The translations under genes were made by a program, and so were the position numbers. 64,000 bases of DNA, taken from contig NZ_SDIC01000002.1 in assembly GCF_004116405.1 (NCBI RefSeq), positions 496,001 through 560,000 on the forward strand, in the 5' to 3' direction. The stretch's first letter is position 1, and each line of letters opens with the position of its first letter. The stretch is from Halegenticoccus tardaugens. GTDB lineage: Archaea > Halobacteriota > Halobacteria > Halobacteriales > Haloferacaceae. Of this stretch, positions 8,844 through 17,750 are shown in pieces. The notes beneath the pieces are model-generated. The model did not search any database. It saw nothing but the letters and a program-made list of their open reading frames with translations, and was not told where the DNA came from.

Positions 8844-10004
8844 TCAATCTGTGGTCCGCCGGATCGCGGTCCCGATCCAGTCGAGGTTTCGGCTCGGAAG
8901 CAGCCCGTAGTTGTAGAACGAGATTCTGTCCACCCCAGCGTCCCTGACACCGTCGACCAAGTCGTAAACCGTCTCCTCGTCGTGGACGGCCGGATGACCG
9001 GGTAACAGGCCGGCGTGGACCGAAGCGTCAGGCGCGAGTGCCATCGCGGTTTGTAACCGTTCGACCGCCTCCCGCCGAGAGGAGACGTACGCGATCACGG
9101 TATAGTAATCGAGTATCTCAGCGTGCTCCTGGAGGTCGATTCCCTGCATCCACGCGTTTTCGACGCCGAAGAACCCGGTGTAGTACCCGAGTGCCGCGCT
9201 GTCCACCACGTCGGCGAGATCCGCGAACAGCGAACCGAGCGTGTCGGTGCGGGCGGCGGCGTACGCGCGGACCTCGGGGTGGCGCTCGAACCATTCCGCG
9301 ACGTCGACGTCGGCCGGGAGCCGTCCCTCGGCGAGATCGACGATCGTCTCCCGGCAGCTCTCGCGGGCGCATCCCACGTCGACGCCCGCAACGCGGGCGT
9401 TCTCCCGACAGTGGTCGCAAAAGCAGAGCCCAAAGAGGAACTCCCCGAGCATCCCGAGCTCCGCGTGGAACTTGTCGTGGTGCCACCCGAAGCCGCTGCC
9501 GTGGAAGTAGTCGAACGTCTCCAATTCCACCCGCTCAAAGGAGAACCGGTCGGTGAGGTCGCGGACGAGCGCGAGCAGGTACGCTCGCACGTCGGGGTGA
9601 GACGGACACAGCCCGAAGACGAGTGGATCGCCGAACGGGTTTGTGAGCGTGACGTCGGGGTGGCGCATCCCGAGTCGGGAGTTGTGACAGCCGACGGTCC
9701 ACGAGTTCAACGCGAGCGGCGTGTCCGCGAGGCGCTCGTCGATCCGCGCGACCCAGTCGTCGCCGTCCATCACCTCGTTCGAGACCGGCGAGAGGCGTCC
9801 GTACGCGTCTCCGGGCCGAAAGTACGAACTCGCGCGGGCGAAGAACGTCTTCCGTCGAGGGTTGTGCGGGAGGAATGGTTGGACCGAGTGATAGTTCGTC
9901 GCAAGGTTGACTTCAGTCACGCCGAGGTCGATTAACCGGTCTACGACTCGGTCGACCCCTTCGTCGAGCAGGTCCCAGGGGTACGCCCACAGTGCGAAGT
10001 CCAT
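8844..10004 (-). CDS. Conserved TIM-barrel-like protein, possible glycoside-hydrolase relative
   Basis: About 386 residues from the ATG at 10004 (a GTG lies 15 nt upstream). I do not recognise a named family. Visible features are an N-terminal strand-like FALWAYPWDL, a helix then VTEVNLATNYH resembling a TIM-barrel first turn, ELETFDYFHGSG mid-protein with acidic residues at a strand end, and a CFCDHCRENAR knuckle of the kind seen in large putative glycosidases of the beta/alpha-barrel type. There is no signal peptide, so it is probably cytoplasmic. It lies 100 nt upstream of the binding-protein gene on the same strand and may process the imported solute. The fold guess is tentative. Confidence 0.6.
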   Translation of the reverse strand: MDFALWAYPWDLLDEGVDRVVDRLIDLGVTEVNLATNYHSVQPFLPHNPRRKTFFARASSYFRPGDAYGRLSPVSNEVMDGDDWVARIDERLADTPLALNSWTVGCHNSRLGMRHPDVTLTNPFGDPLVFGLCPSHPDVRAYLLALVRDLTDRFSFERVELETFDYFHGSGFGWHHDKFHAELGMLGEFLFGLCFCDHCRENARVAGVDVGCARESCRETIVDLAEGRLPADVDVAEWFERHPEVRAYAAARTDTLGSLFADLADVVDSAALGYYTGFFGVENAWMQGIDLQEHAEILDYYTVIAYVSSRREAVERLQTAMALAPDASVHAGLLPGHPAVHDEETVYDLVDGVRDAGVDRISFYNYGLLPSRNLDWIGTAIRRTTD

Positions 10005-10141
10005 GCTACGACAACGCACGGCAAGCCGCTTACCCGTTACGGTGGATCCGGGGGCGGAGCCGTCCTTGGATCGACGACCTCACGCGTCTCCGCGCGCGAT
10101 CCGACGGTATCGTTAACACGCACACCCGCGTATCAACGCGC

Positions 10142-11095
10142 ATGAGGCTCGGAATCGACCTCGGGGGGATGTACGAACCGCCCGACTACTACCTCGACCG
10201 TGCGCAGTCGGTCGAGGCGGCCGGGTTTGATTCGCTCTGGTTCGGCGATCACTTTCAGCCGTGGTTTCATGACGGGGGACGCGCGCCCTTCGCTTGGTCA
10301 TGGATCCCGGCGGCGCTCGAACGAACCGACGCGATCCCGATCGGCGTGTTCGTCACGCCGCCGCTGTACCGGTATCATCCGCTTGTCGTCGCCAACGCCG
10401 CCGCGACGCTCGACAATATGTACCCCGGGCGCTTCCGCCTCGGCGTCGGCACGGGGGAACGCGTGAACGAACACCCGTTCGTCGACGAGTGGCCCTCGTG
10501 GGCCGAACGCGGGACTCGACTCACGGAGGCGATGGAGGTCATCCGTGCCTATTGGACAGCGGACAATTTCTTCGGCTACGACGGCGACCACTTCTCGTTC
10601 GACCCGATTTATCCATATGAACAGCCAACAACGGAGATCCCGGTCTACTTCGCCGCGACCGGGCCGAAGAGCGCCCACCTCGCCGCCGAACATGGCGACC
10701 ACCTCGTCACCATCGCGAGCGTTCCGGACGTCGAATCTCACGTCGTCGAGCCGTACCGCGACGCTGGCGGCGACGGCGAGGTCGTCTTCCAGACTGTGGG
10801 CGGCTTCGGCGATGTCGAGCGGCTGGTCGACCGGGTCGCGTCCTCCTTCGCCTCTACGCTGCGTCCGGAGAACCTCGGCGAGCGCGATCCACGGCGGTTG
10901 CAGACGTCCGGGGAACGGATCTCGCGCGCGGAGATCCGCGAGGCGTTCCTGTTCGCGTCCACCGCGAACGACGTGCTCGCGTGGCTGGACGAACAGGCGG
11001 CGAAGGGCGCAGACCACGCCGTGATCACCGACGTCAGCTTCGAGCAGGAAGTCTTCTACGAGGTTGCGGCCGAAGAGATCCTTCCGGCGCTGTGA
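10142..11095 (+). CDS. F420-dependent LLM-class oxidoreductase
   Basis: A 317-residue (beta/alpha)8 protein starting at the ATG at 10142 (MRLGIDLGG). The frame is open upstream, but that part is basic and non-homologous. Signatures are GFDSLWFGDHFQPW (about 37-50), VTPPLYRYHPLVVA, and RFRLGVGTGERVNEHP near residue 100. This arrangement is typical of the F420-dependent glucose-6-phosphate dehydrogenase-like branch. Haloarchaea make F420, so a hydride-transfer reaction with F420 is likely. It is divergent from the TIM-barrel-like gene, 137 nt away. The substrate is unknown. Confidence 0.87.
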   Translation: MRLGIDLGGMYEPPDYYLDRAQSVEAAGFDSLWFGDHFQPWFHDGGRAPFAWSWIPAALERTDAIPIGVFVTPPLYRYHPLVVANAAATLDNMYPGRFRLGVGTGERVNEHPFVDEWPSWAERGTRLTEAMEVIRAYWTADNFFGYDGDHFSFDPIYPYEQPTTEIPVYFAATGPKSAHLAAEHGDHLVTIASVPDVESHVVEPYRDAGGDGEVVFQTVGGFGDVERLVDRVASSFASTLRPENLGERDPRRLQTSGERISRAEIREAFLFASTANDVLAWLDEQAAKGADHAVITDVSFEQEVFYEVAAEEILPAL

Positions 11096-11227
11096 ACCAG
11101 AGCGTTCCGAACGTTGACGATCAGACGGCATCGCGAACGGCGAGACCCCGCTCACTGTAACGGTCGACGTCCGCGTCCATGCGATCTACTACCAATGTTG
11201 AAGTGGTCCGGCGGAGAATCCCCGCGT

Positions 11228-12334
11228 ATGCGTATCGAACAAGTCACGATACACCGGTACGAGATACCGCTGGAAGAACCGTTCGTCACGGCGTTGAAAC
11301 CGATTCCGGAACTCGAACGGGTTTTCGTCGAGGTCGAGACCGACGACGGCGTCGTCGGACTGGGCGAGGGGGCACCCGCCTACGAGGTGACCGGCGAAAC
11401 GCAGGGGTCGACGGCGGCGGTTCTCGAAGACGTGCTCGCCCCCCAGGTGCTCGGCGAGAACCCCGTCGACGTCGAGCGGGTGACGCGTCAGATGCGGGCG
11501 CTCGTCGACGGCGCGCCGAGCGCCCACGCGGCGATCGAGATTGCTTTGCAGGACATTCGAGGCAAATGCGCGGGCCTTCCGCTCTTCCGGTTGCTCGGCG
11601 GGAATGCGACGGAGGCGACGATCGACGTGCCGAAGGTCCTTAGCATCAAGTCTCCGGAGGAGATGGTAGCCGACGCCCTCGAAGCCGTCGAAGAGGGGTA
11701 CGAACAGCTCAAGATCAAAGTCGGTACTGATCCGGCGACGGATGGAGAGCGCGTGTCGGCGATCGCGGAAGCGGTCCCATCCGAGATCAGTCTGAAGGTA
11801 GACGCAAACCAAGGGTGGGGCGACGCGAAGACGGCGCTTCGGGCCATCAAAGGTATCGCCGAGTTCGTCGACGTCGTCGAACAGCCGGTCGCCAAGGCGA
11901 ACGTGGACGACCTCGCCTTTCTCCGCGAGCGCGTCGACGTGCCGGTGATGCCCGACGAGAGCGTCGAGACAGCGAACGACGCCGTCGACCTGGTGAAACG
12001 GGGAGCCGGCGACATCTACAACATCAAATTGATGAAGACCGGCGGCATCACCGAAGCGACCCGACTCAACGCGGTCGCGGCGGCGGACGGCCGGCCGACG
12101 CAACTCGGGTCGATGGTCGAGGGGCACATCGGAACGGCCGCGGGCGTCCACTTCGTCGCCGCGTTCGAGAACGTCGTCTGGAACGAAATGGTGGGGCCCT
12201 TCATGACGACGGAGGGGATAACCGACCTCGACACGAACGTTCCCCGGATCACGGTCGAGGGACCGGGACTCGGGGTGAGCGTCGATCGGAATCGGCTTCG
12301 ATCGCTCCGCAGCGGACGCGCGGTGGTCGAATGA
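11228..12334 (+). CDS. Enolase-superfamily dipeptide epimerase-like enzyme
   Basis: A 368-residue protein from the ATG at 11228. The capping domain (residues 1-125) is followed by the barrel with KIK bases K162 and K164, metal ligands D192 (in VDANQGW), E219 (VEQP) and D243 (PDES), and the second base K267 (YNIKLMK). This K-x-K / D / E / D / K set is that of L-Ala-D/L-Glu epimerases and related muconate-lactonizing-type enzymes. It overlaps the M20 peptidase gene by 4 nt (ATGA), supporting action on a dipeptide or N-acyl amino acid. N-acylamino acid racemase/o-succinylbenzoate synthase-like activity is the alternative. Confidence 0.85.
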   Translation: MRIEQVTIHRYEIPLEEPFVTALKPIPELERVFVEVETDDGVVGLGEGAPAYEVTGETQGSTAAVLEDVLAPQVLGENPVDVERVTRQMRALVDGAPSAHAAIEIALQDIRGKCAGLPLFRLLGGNATEATIDVPKVLSIKSPEEMVADALEAVEEGYEQLKIKVGTDPATDGERVSAIAEAVPSEISLKVDANQGWGDAKTALRAIKGIAEFVDVVEQPVAKANVDDLAFLRERVDVPVMPDESVETANDAVDLVKRGAGDIYNIKLMKTGGITEATRLNAVAAADGRPTQLGSMVEGHIGTAAGVHFVAAFENVVWNEMVGPFMTTEGITDLDTNVPRITVEGPGLGVSVDRNRLRSLRSGRAVVE

Positions 12335-13542
12335 CGCACGACGACGAGAACTCTGTGCCCAGCGACGAAGATGCGCTGCTTCGGTTGATCGCCGATCTCG
12401 TCGCACGGCCCAGCGAGAATCCGCCGGGCGAGGAGACGGCCGTCGCCGAGTATCTCGCGGATCGACTCGAAGCCTCGGCCGTCCCCTTCGCGGTCGAGAC
12501 GTACGACGCCGTGGACGGCCGCCCCAACGTCGTCGCGCGGGCGGGCGACGCGTCCCGCGGCTCCGTGCTACTCACCGGGCACACTGACGTGGTCCCGGCC
12601 GACCCGGACGAGTGGAGCGGCGACCCGTACACGCTCAGGCGGGAGGGCGACCGTATCGTCGGCCGCGGGGTGTCCGACATGAAAGCGGCGCTCGCGGCCG
12701 AACTCCTCGCCGCGGAGTCGTATCTCCAATCGACGGACGAACCCGGGGAGGTCGTGCTCGGCTTTGTCGCCGACGAGGAGTGGGGCGGTCGCGGAACCCG
12801 GGCACTCGTCGAACACGGCGTCGACGCGGACTACGCCGTCGTCGGCGAGCCCACGGACCGTCAGATCTGCGTCGCGCAGAAGGGCGTCGCGCGCTATCGG
12901 ATCGCTGTCCGTGGCCGGAGTTCCCACTCCGGGCGGCCGGACGCGGGGATCAACGCTATCGAGGGGATGCACTCCGTATTGACGCGTCTCGTCGCGTTCG
13001 ACGAGCACCTCCGCGAGGAGACGAGCCACGATCTCCTCGACCCGGAGACGGGGACCGTGACCGAGATCAAGGGTGGATCCGCCCCGAACGTTGTGCCGGA
13101 CCGGGCGACCGTCACCTTCGACTGGCGGTTCCTCCCCGGGGCCGTCGAGAGCGGCGAACCCAGCGAAACCGGCGAAGCCGCCGCCTGGTTCGACGAACGT
13201 CTGAACGACCTGCTTGCCGGCGTCGAGCGTGACGGTCGACCGATCGAGCACGACGTCGAACGCATCGTGTTCGCCCGAGCCGCGGAGCTTCCGACCGAAC
13301 ACAAACTCGTTGAGACGATGGCGACCGCGGCGGCCGACGTCGGCGTCGACGCCTCGCCCGTGGGATTCAACGCCGCGACGGACGCGCGGTTCCTGATTCA
13401 CGACGCCGGGGTTCCCACCGTGCTGTTCGGTCCGGGGAGCATCGAAAGCGACGCTCACACGGTCGACGAGTCGGTTCGAGTGGCCGACGTCGCCGACTGC
13501 GCGCGAGCCTACGAACGAGTACTGACGCTGCTGCTCGAGTGA
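12331..13542 (+). CDS. M20-family metallopeptidase/deacylase (ArgE/DapE/CPG2 type)
   Basis: The 403-residue protein has di-zinc motifs HTDVVP near residue 90, GRGVSDMKAA near 112 (bridging Asp), ADEEWGG near 148 (catalytic and ligand Glu) and GEPT near 172. A dimerisation domain with RGRSSHSGRPDAG follows, and the last zinc His may be in the HTVDE segment near the end. M20 enzymes cleave dipeptides or remove N-acyl groups. The start codon overlaps the epimerase stop (ATGA), so the pair likely makes and then hydrolyses an epimerised dipeptide or acyl-amino acid. There is no export signal. Confidence 0.9.
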   Translation: MTHDDENSVPSDEDALLRLIADLVARPSENPPGEETAVAEYLADRLEASAVPFAVETYDAVDGRPNVVARAGDASRGSVLLTGHTDVVPADPDEWSGDPYTLRREGDRIVGRGVSDMKAALAAELLAAESYLQSTDEPGEVVLGFVADEEWGGRGTRALVEHGVDADYAVVGEPTDRQICVAQKGVARYRIAVRGRSSHSGRPDAGINAIEGMHSVLTRLVAFDEHLREETSHDLLDPETGTVTEIKGGSAPNVVPDRATVTFDWRFLPGAVESGEPSETGEAAAWFDERLNDLLAGVERDGRPIEHDVERIVFARAAELPTEHKLVETMATAAADVGVDASPVGFNAATDARFLIHDAGVPTVLFGPGSIESDAHTVDESVRVADVADCARAYERVLTLLLE

Positions 13543-13549
13543 ACGACCC

Positions 13550-13664
13550 ACCTTCCCGCTCGCCTGACGGCTCGCGCTTGAGGGGAGGGCTTCCTGCTTC
13601 AACGACGCGCTGTGTAGGACCCGAATCGGTGCCTACAGGGAGCGAGTAGGGCAGGGTAGTTCAC
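13550..13664. mobile_element. Relic of IS200/IS605 (IS1341-type) element ends
   Basis: The stretch 13550-13607 reads on the minus strand as VVEAGSPPLK, a phrase like the C-terminus of haloarchaeal TnpB proteins, and its DNA (GAGGGGAGGGCTTCCTGC) resembles the hairpin ends of such elements. GTAGTTCAC at 13656-13664 matches the terminal motif of the relic at 16841. No intact tnpB is present. This is pattern recognition from memory of the family. Confidence 0.4.
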
Positions 13665-13771
13665 ATAAACCGAATAGCTCTCATAATCACCGCAGCTCCG
13701 GGTCGGGTTCGGGACGGCGAGGCGTTCGCGCTTTGGATGTCGGGATGTGCACGCGCGGAACGATAGGATGG

Positions 13772-14494
13772 TCACGTTTTGGACGGGGGAACGTACATCC
13801 CATCGAGCGCCTCGGCGGCCTGGTCGACGCTCTCCTGTCCGTCTTCGAGCCGCGGAAGGCCGTGCCCTGGGAGCAGCGCGTCGATGTCGCGTCCGCACAG
13901 ATTGCCGATGTCCGATCGGTATGCGGCGAGAGACGATCCGGAGACGTTGAGCAGGCTGATCGACCCGTCGGGGTACACCGCGTCGCCGACGAAGCAAACC
14001 CGTCCCTCGTCGGTCTCCGTCACATAGCACACGTGATCCGACGCATGTCCGCGGAGCGAAACGACGTCGAAGGCGCGGCCGCCGACGGTGATCGTCGTTC
14101 CCGGGGCGACGGCCCGGTCGGGTTCGTAGTTCGCGAACTCGTAGTCGGGCGGGTACACGCCGTCGCGTTTCGCGGCGACGATTCCGAGCTCCGCCTCGGT
14201 CCCAGTCCGAAGCAGGTCGGCGCTCGCGTTCGACGCGATCACAGGAACGCCCGCCCGTTGTAGCGCCGGGCCGCCCTGAGAGTGGTCCGCGTGCGCGTGG
14301 GTGAGGAGCGCGCCCACGGGGTCGCCGATCGTTCCGCGAGCGTTTTCGAGCAGCCGTCGCGCTGCTCGACCGCCGCCCATATCGACGAGCACCGCGCCGT
14401 CGGGTGCCTCGATCGCGTACACGTTGCAGTCGTAGCGGTCGGTGAGCCTCGCCTCGCCGGATCCGACGAGGGCGAGCGACTCCGTGAGTCGCAT
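13772..14494 (-). CDS. MBL-fold metallo-hydrolase
   Basis: A 240-residue metallo-beta-lactamase-fold protein with the metal motif THAHADH (H66, H68, D70, H71). It has an upstream DMGGG strand-loop and a downstream LRGHASDHV ligand region, followed by FVGDAVYPDGS. The glyoxalase-II-like length and layout fit small thioester or lactone hydrolases. It is divergent from the aminotransferase gene, with a 124-nt shared promoter region. The substrate is unknown. Confidence 0.85.
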   Translation of the reverse strand: MRLTESLALVGSGEARLTDRYDCNVYAIEAPDGAVLVDMGGGRAARRLLENARGTIGDPVGALLTHAHADHSQGGPALQRAGVPVIASNASADLLRTGTEAELGIVAAKRDGVYPPDYEFANYEPDRAVAPGTTITVGGRAFDVVSLRGHASDHVCYVTETDEGRVCFVGDAVYPDGSISLLNVSGSSLAAYRSDIGNLCGRDIDALLPGHGLPRLEDGQESVDQAAEALDGMYVPPSKT

Positions 14495-14585
14495 GTATAG
14501 ACGACAGACGGCCTCGACTGTAGCTCTGTGGGTCGCGGTCCACCATCGAAGGGGCGATGGTCTTTCGCCGCACCGACGAAACGAA

Positions 14586-14594
14586 CATATATGC
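14586..14594 (+). promoter_or_regulatory. TATA element before the aminotransferase
   Basis: ACATATATG is centred about 28 nt before the ATG at 14619. An earlier ATGCCTCC at 14591 is out of frame and lies inside the TATA element, so 14619 is the start. Confidence 0.5.
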
Positions 14595-14618
14595 CTCCTG
14601 ACCCAGAGATACTCTCAC

Positions 14619-15824
14619 ATGCCTCCGGACTCATCGGCGGACCTTTCGGTCGACCACCTCGCGGACAGAATCGGCGGCGTCGAGCGGTCGAAGATTCGCG
14701 TGATGTTCGATCTCGCGCGTCGACTCGACGATCGAGACCTCGTGCACCTCGAAATCGGCGAACCCGACTTCGATACCCCCGAACATATCACAGAAGCCGC
14801 GTACGGGGCGGCCCGAGGCGGAAAAACGCACTACACGCCGAACGCGGGGACGCTCGAACTCAGGCGGGCCATCGCGAAGGCGGCGGCGAAACACGGCGGT
14901 GATCCCGTCGATCCGGAGACGGAGGTCGTGGTGACGGCCGGCGCGATGGAAGCGCTCCACCTGCTGATGTTGACCCTCGTGAATCCGGGCGACGAAGTCA
15001 TCGTGCCGTCACCCTCGTGGCCGAACTACGAGATGCAGGTGAAACTCGCGGGCGGGCGGCCGATCCACACGCCGCTTTCGGCGGAACAGGAGTTCGACCT
15101 CGACCCCGAGCGGATCGAGGACGCCCTTTCAGACGACACCGCCGTCGTCGTGCTCACGACGCCGTCGAATCCGACCGGTCGGGTGTACGACCGCGACGCC
15201 GTCGAGGCGGTTGTGGCGGCGGCGGCGGACCACGACGCGTACGTCATCGCTGACGAGGTGTACCGACGGTTGACGTACACCGATCGTGCGCCGAGCCTCG
15301 CGACGGCCACCGACCATCCGAACCACGTGATCACGGTTGATTCGTGCTCGAAATCGTACGCAATGACGGGGTGGCGAGTCGGTTGGTTGATCGCCCCTGA
15401 GGAGGTGGCGACTGCGGTCACGACGATCCACGAAAGCACGACCGCGTGCGCCGCGAGCGTCTCACAGCACGCGGCGGTAGCCGCGTTGACAGGACCGCAA
15501 GCGCCCGTCGAAGAGATGCGCGCTGCGTTCGGACGACGGCGCGACTACGTCGTCGATCGGATCGCCGACATTCCAAAGCTCTCCTGCCCTGAACCGGAGG
15601 GAGCGTTTTACGCGTTCGTCGACGTTTCGAAGCTTCGCGGGTCGAGTTTCGACATCGCAAAACGGCTCCTGTACGATTACGGCGTCGTCACAGCACCCGG
15701 AGAGGGATTTGGTGATGCTGGCCGAGGGTACCTCCGACTGAGTTTCGCGAACAGTCTCGAACGCCTCGAAACCGGCCTCGATCGCGTCGAGACGATGGTC
15801 GAAAAGGAGGAAGGGCCGTCGTGA
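14619..15824 (+). CDS. Fold-type I PLP-dependent aminotransferase (class I/II)
   Basis: A 401-residue aspartate-aminotransferase-like enzyme. It shows EIGEPDFDTPEHI, THYTPNAGTLELR, NPTGRVYD (about 175), the DEVYRRLTY strand with the pyridoxal-nitrogen Asp, and the Schiff-base lysine in SCSKSYAMTGWRVGW (about 248). The terminal domain has YLRLSF, where the conserved Arg binds the substrate carboxylate. It transfers the amino group between an amino acid and a 2-oxo acid. It overlaps the next gene by 4 nt, so the pair may handle one substrate. Donor specificity is not predictable. Confidence 0.92.
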   Translation: MPPDSSADLSVDHLADRIGGVERSKIRVMFDLARRLDDRDLVHLEIGEPDFDTPEHITEAAYGAARGGKTHYTPNAGTLELRRAIAKAAAKHGGDPVDPETEVVVTAGAMEALHLLMLTLVNPGDEVIVPSPSWPNYEMQVKLAGGRPIHTPLSAEQEFDLDPERIEDALSDDTAVVVLTTPSNPTGRVYDRDAVEAVVAAAADHDAYVIADEVYRRLTYTDRAPSLATATDHPNHVITVDSCSKSYAMTGWRVGWLIAPEEVATAVTTIHESTTACAASVSQHAAVAALTGPQAPVEEMRAAFGRRRDYVVDRIADIPKLSCPEPEGAFYAFVDVSKLRGSSFDIAKRLLYDYGVVTAPGEGFGDAGRGYLRLSFANSLERLETGLDRVETMVEKEEGPS

Positions 15825-16828
15825 TCCGCATTGCCGTCATCGGCACCGGGTTCATGGGCCGGCACCACGCCCACGCGGTGAGGGACCACCCGTCGCTCGC
15901 GCTGGAAACGGTGGTCGATATCGACGAGAAACGCGCGACGGACGTCGCGGAGCGGTACGGGGCCTCGCGCGCGCTCACTGACTACGAGACGGCGCTCAAC
16001 GGCGTCGACGCGGCGATCGTGGCGACGCCCGAGTCGGCGCACGCGGAGCAGGCGCTGGCGGTTCTCGACCGGGACCTCCCCTTGTTACTCGAAAAACCAA
16101 TCGCAGCGACGGTGGCGGAAGCGGCCGCGGTCGTCGAGCGAGCGAAAGAGATCGATGCGACCGCTGGAGTCAGCTTCGTCTTACGGTACGATCCGGCGTA
16201 CGCCGCGGTCCATGAGGCGGCGGTGACGGGCGAGCTAGGCGATCTCGTTAGTTTGCGAGCCAAGCGGGGAATCACCGCCGCGGAGTCGCGGCGAATCGGG
16301 ACTCGGGGTCACCCGCTGTACTATATGAACGTTCACGACATTGACGCTATACGCTGGACCGTCGGCGAAAACGGTGCTGTGCGACGCGTTATGGGCGTCC
16401 AGCGGCGCGGTGAGCTTGACGAGATCGATGTTCCAGACGCGACCCAGGCGCTCCTCGAATTCAGTAACGGGACGATCGCCAGCGTCGAGGGCTACGGAAT
16501 CCTACCGGCGGATGTTCCAGGGGGAATTGAAGCCTCGTTCGAGGTCGTCGGCACCGACGGAACGGCGAGCGTCGAGACGCCGGGTAACGCCGTGACGATC
16601 CACGGCGACGGGTACGATCGGCCAGACACCCGACACTGGCCGGTCGTACATGGACGGATGGACGGAGCCGTGCGGCGACAGATCGATTGGTTCGCGAACG
16701 CCATCAAAGGTAAGGGCGAGATGCTGGCGACCCTCGAAGACGGGTATCGCGCCCAGGTCGTAGCGAAAGCGATTCGAACGGCCATCGAGGAAGGAAAATC
16801 CATTCCTGTCGGGTGGGACGACGCATGA
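15821..16828 (+). CDS. Gfo/Idh/MocA family oxidoreductase
   Basis: A 335-residue protein starting with GTG at 15821 inside the previous stop (GTGA). A strong Shine-Dalgarno GGAGG at 15806-15810 supports this start and internal re-initiation. The NAD(P)-binding motif is GTGFMGRHHA (8-17) and the nicotinamide motif is EKP (about 89-91). The substrate domain contains MNVHDIDAIRW, equivalent to the catalytic Asp/His helix. Coupling to an aminotransferase recalls amino-sugar or imino-compound metabolism (inference). Confidence 0.9.
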   Translation: MIRIAVIGTGFMGRHHAHAVRDHPSLALETVVDIDEKRATDVAERYGASRALTDYETALNGVDAAIVATPESAHAEQALAVLDRDLPLLLEKPIAATVAEAAAVVERAKEIDATAGVSFVLRYDPAYAAVHEAAVTGELGDLVSLRAKRGITAAESRRIGTRGHPLYYMNVHDIDAIRWTVGENGAVRRVMGVQRRGELDEIDVPDATQALLEFSNGTIASVEGYGILPADVPGGIEASFEVVGTDGTASVETPGNAVTIHGDGYDRPDTRHWPVVHGRMDGAVRRQIDWFANAIKGKGEMLATLEDGYRAQVVAKAIRTAIEEGKSIPVGWDDA

Positions 16829-16840
16829 TCGTGAGGGCAA

Positions 16841-17212
16841 GTGAACTACTCCGACCTCCCGCACTCGGGCCTACCCGGCCCTCGCTTGTTGAGGTCGGAG
16901 CTTCCTGTTTCTGTGTCGAAACTTGCACCCGAAGGCACAGCGGTTCCAGACTCCGCAGGCGACTTCCCGTTACGGGTGGTTCGGAGTGTCCCACTCCTAC
17001 CTGTTGGACACTCAGCCACAACCGACGGTGCGCGCTTATTGTCGCGCTTGAACACCGCCGGGAGTGTGGTGAGCATCGTACTACCTGCTTCGACCGCGCG
17101 GGTAGTAAAGTTGCCGCAGGCAGTGAACGTGAACTATGCGGGCGCTGTATCCCCTCCCTGCTCGCGGCTTCGCCGCTCGCTGAGGAAGGGGGCGTAGCGC
17201 CCTCGATTAAAG
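16841..17212 (-). mobile_element. Degenerate IS1341-type tnpB 3' end with terminal hairpin
   Basis: A 10-bp stem CTCCGACCTC (16849-16858) pairs with GAGGTCGGAG (16891-16900) next to GTGAACTAC, like the subterminal hairpin of an IS200/IS605-group element. On the minus strand the adjoining frame ends with GASFDTETGSSDLNK, resembling a haloarchaeal TnpB C-terminus, and the stretch up to about 17212 has no intact frame. It is probably a decayed TnpB remnant. Nothing else is seen between 16829 and 17327. Confidence 0.45.
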
Positions 17213-17327
17213 CTAAACCGAGGGCTGGTTGAAACCGAGAACCGACCGAAACCGAGAAATGGCCGAAGTCGACGGTGTCGGATCGACGCCCGCACGAATA
17301 ACGTTCGTCGAGGCCTAACGGCTCAGT

Positions 17328-17750
17328 ATGTCTCTCTCGGAATCGGAACGGGCGTTCGTCGACGCGGCTCGCGTGGGACGGATGGCGACGGCTGACGCGA
17401 ATGGGCGTCCCCACGTCGTCCCAGTCTGCTTCGCGTTGGTCTCCGATATCCTCGTGACGCCGATTGACGAGAAGCCGAAGGTGGTGGGCGGAGTGGAACT
17501 TCGACGAGTTCGCGACATCGACGAGAATCCTTTCGTCGCCGTCGTCGTTGACAGGTACTCGGAGGACTGGGAGGCGCTTCGCTGGGTCCAGATCCGCGGC
17601 CGCGCCGATCTCCTTTCGCCGGACGAGGAAGGCCACGCCGACGCGATTGCGAAGCTTCGGGCGAAGTACGACCAGTATGCGGACCACGCGCTGGAGGACC
17701 GCCCGCTCATTCGCGTCGTTCCCGGTCACACCGTATCGTGGCGCTCGTGA
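17328..17750 (+). CDS. PPOX-class (FMN/F420-binding split-barrel) oxidoreductase
   Basis: A 140-residue protein of the pyridoxamine-phosphate-oxidase-like fold. It shows ERAFVDAARVGRMATADANGRPHVVPVCFAL, the first strands around the flavin site, then DEKPKVV and the WVQIRGRADLL strand. The length and the closing RVVPGHTVSWRS match the short archaeal/actinobacterial subgroup predicted to use F420 (TIGR03668-like). It probably catalyses F420- or FMN-dependent reduction. It is a single gene with a TATA-like AATAACG about 33 nt upstream. Confidence 0.85.
   Translation: MSLSESERAFVDAARVGRMATADANGRPHVVPVCFALVSDILVTPIDEKPKVVGGVELRRVRDIDENPFVAVVVDRYSEDWEALRWVQIRGRADLLSPDEEGHADAIAKLRAKYDQYADHALEDRPLIRVVPGHTVSWRS

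Noticed and set aside
8741..8950. N-terminal extension of the ABC binding protein
   Set aside because: The twin-arginine signal and lipobox start after 8740. The extension is basic and would block export.
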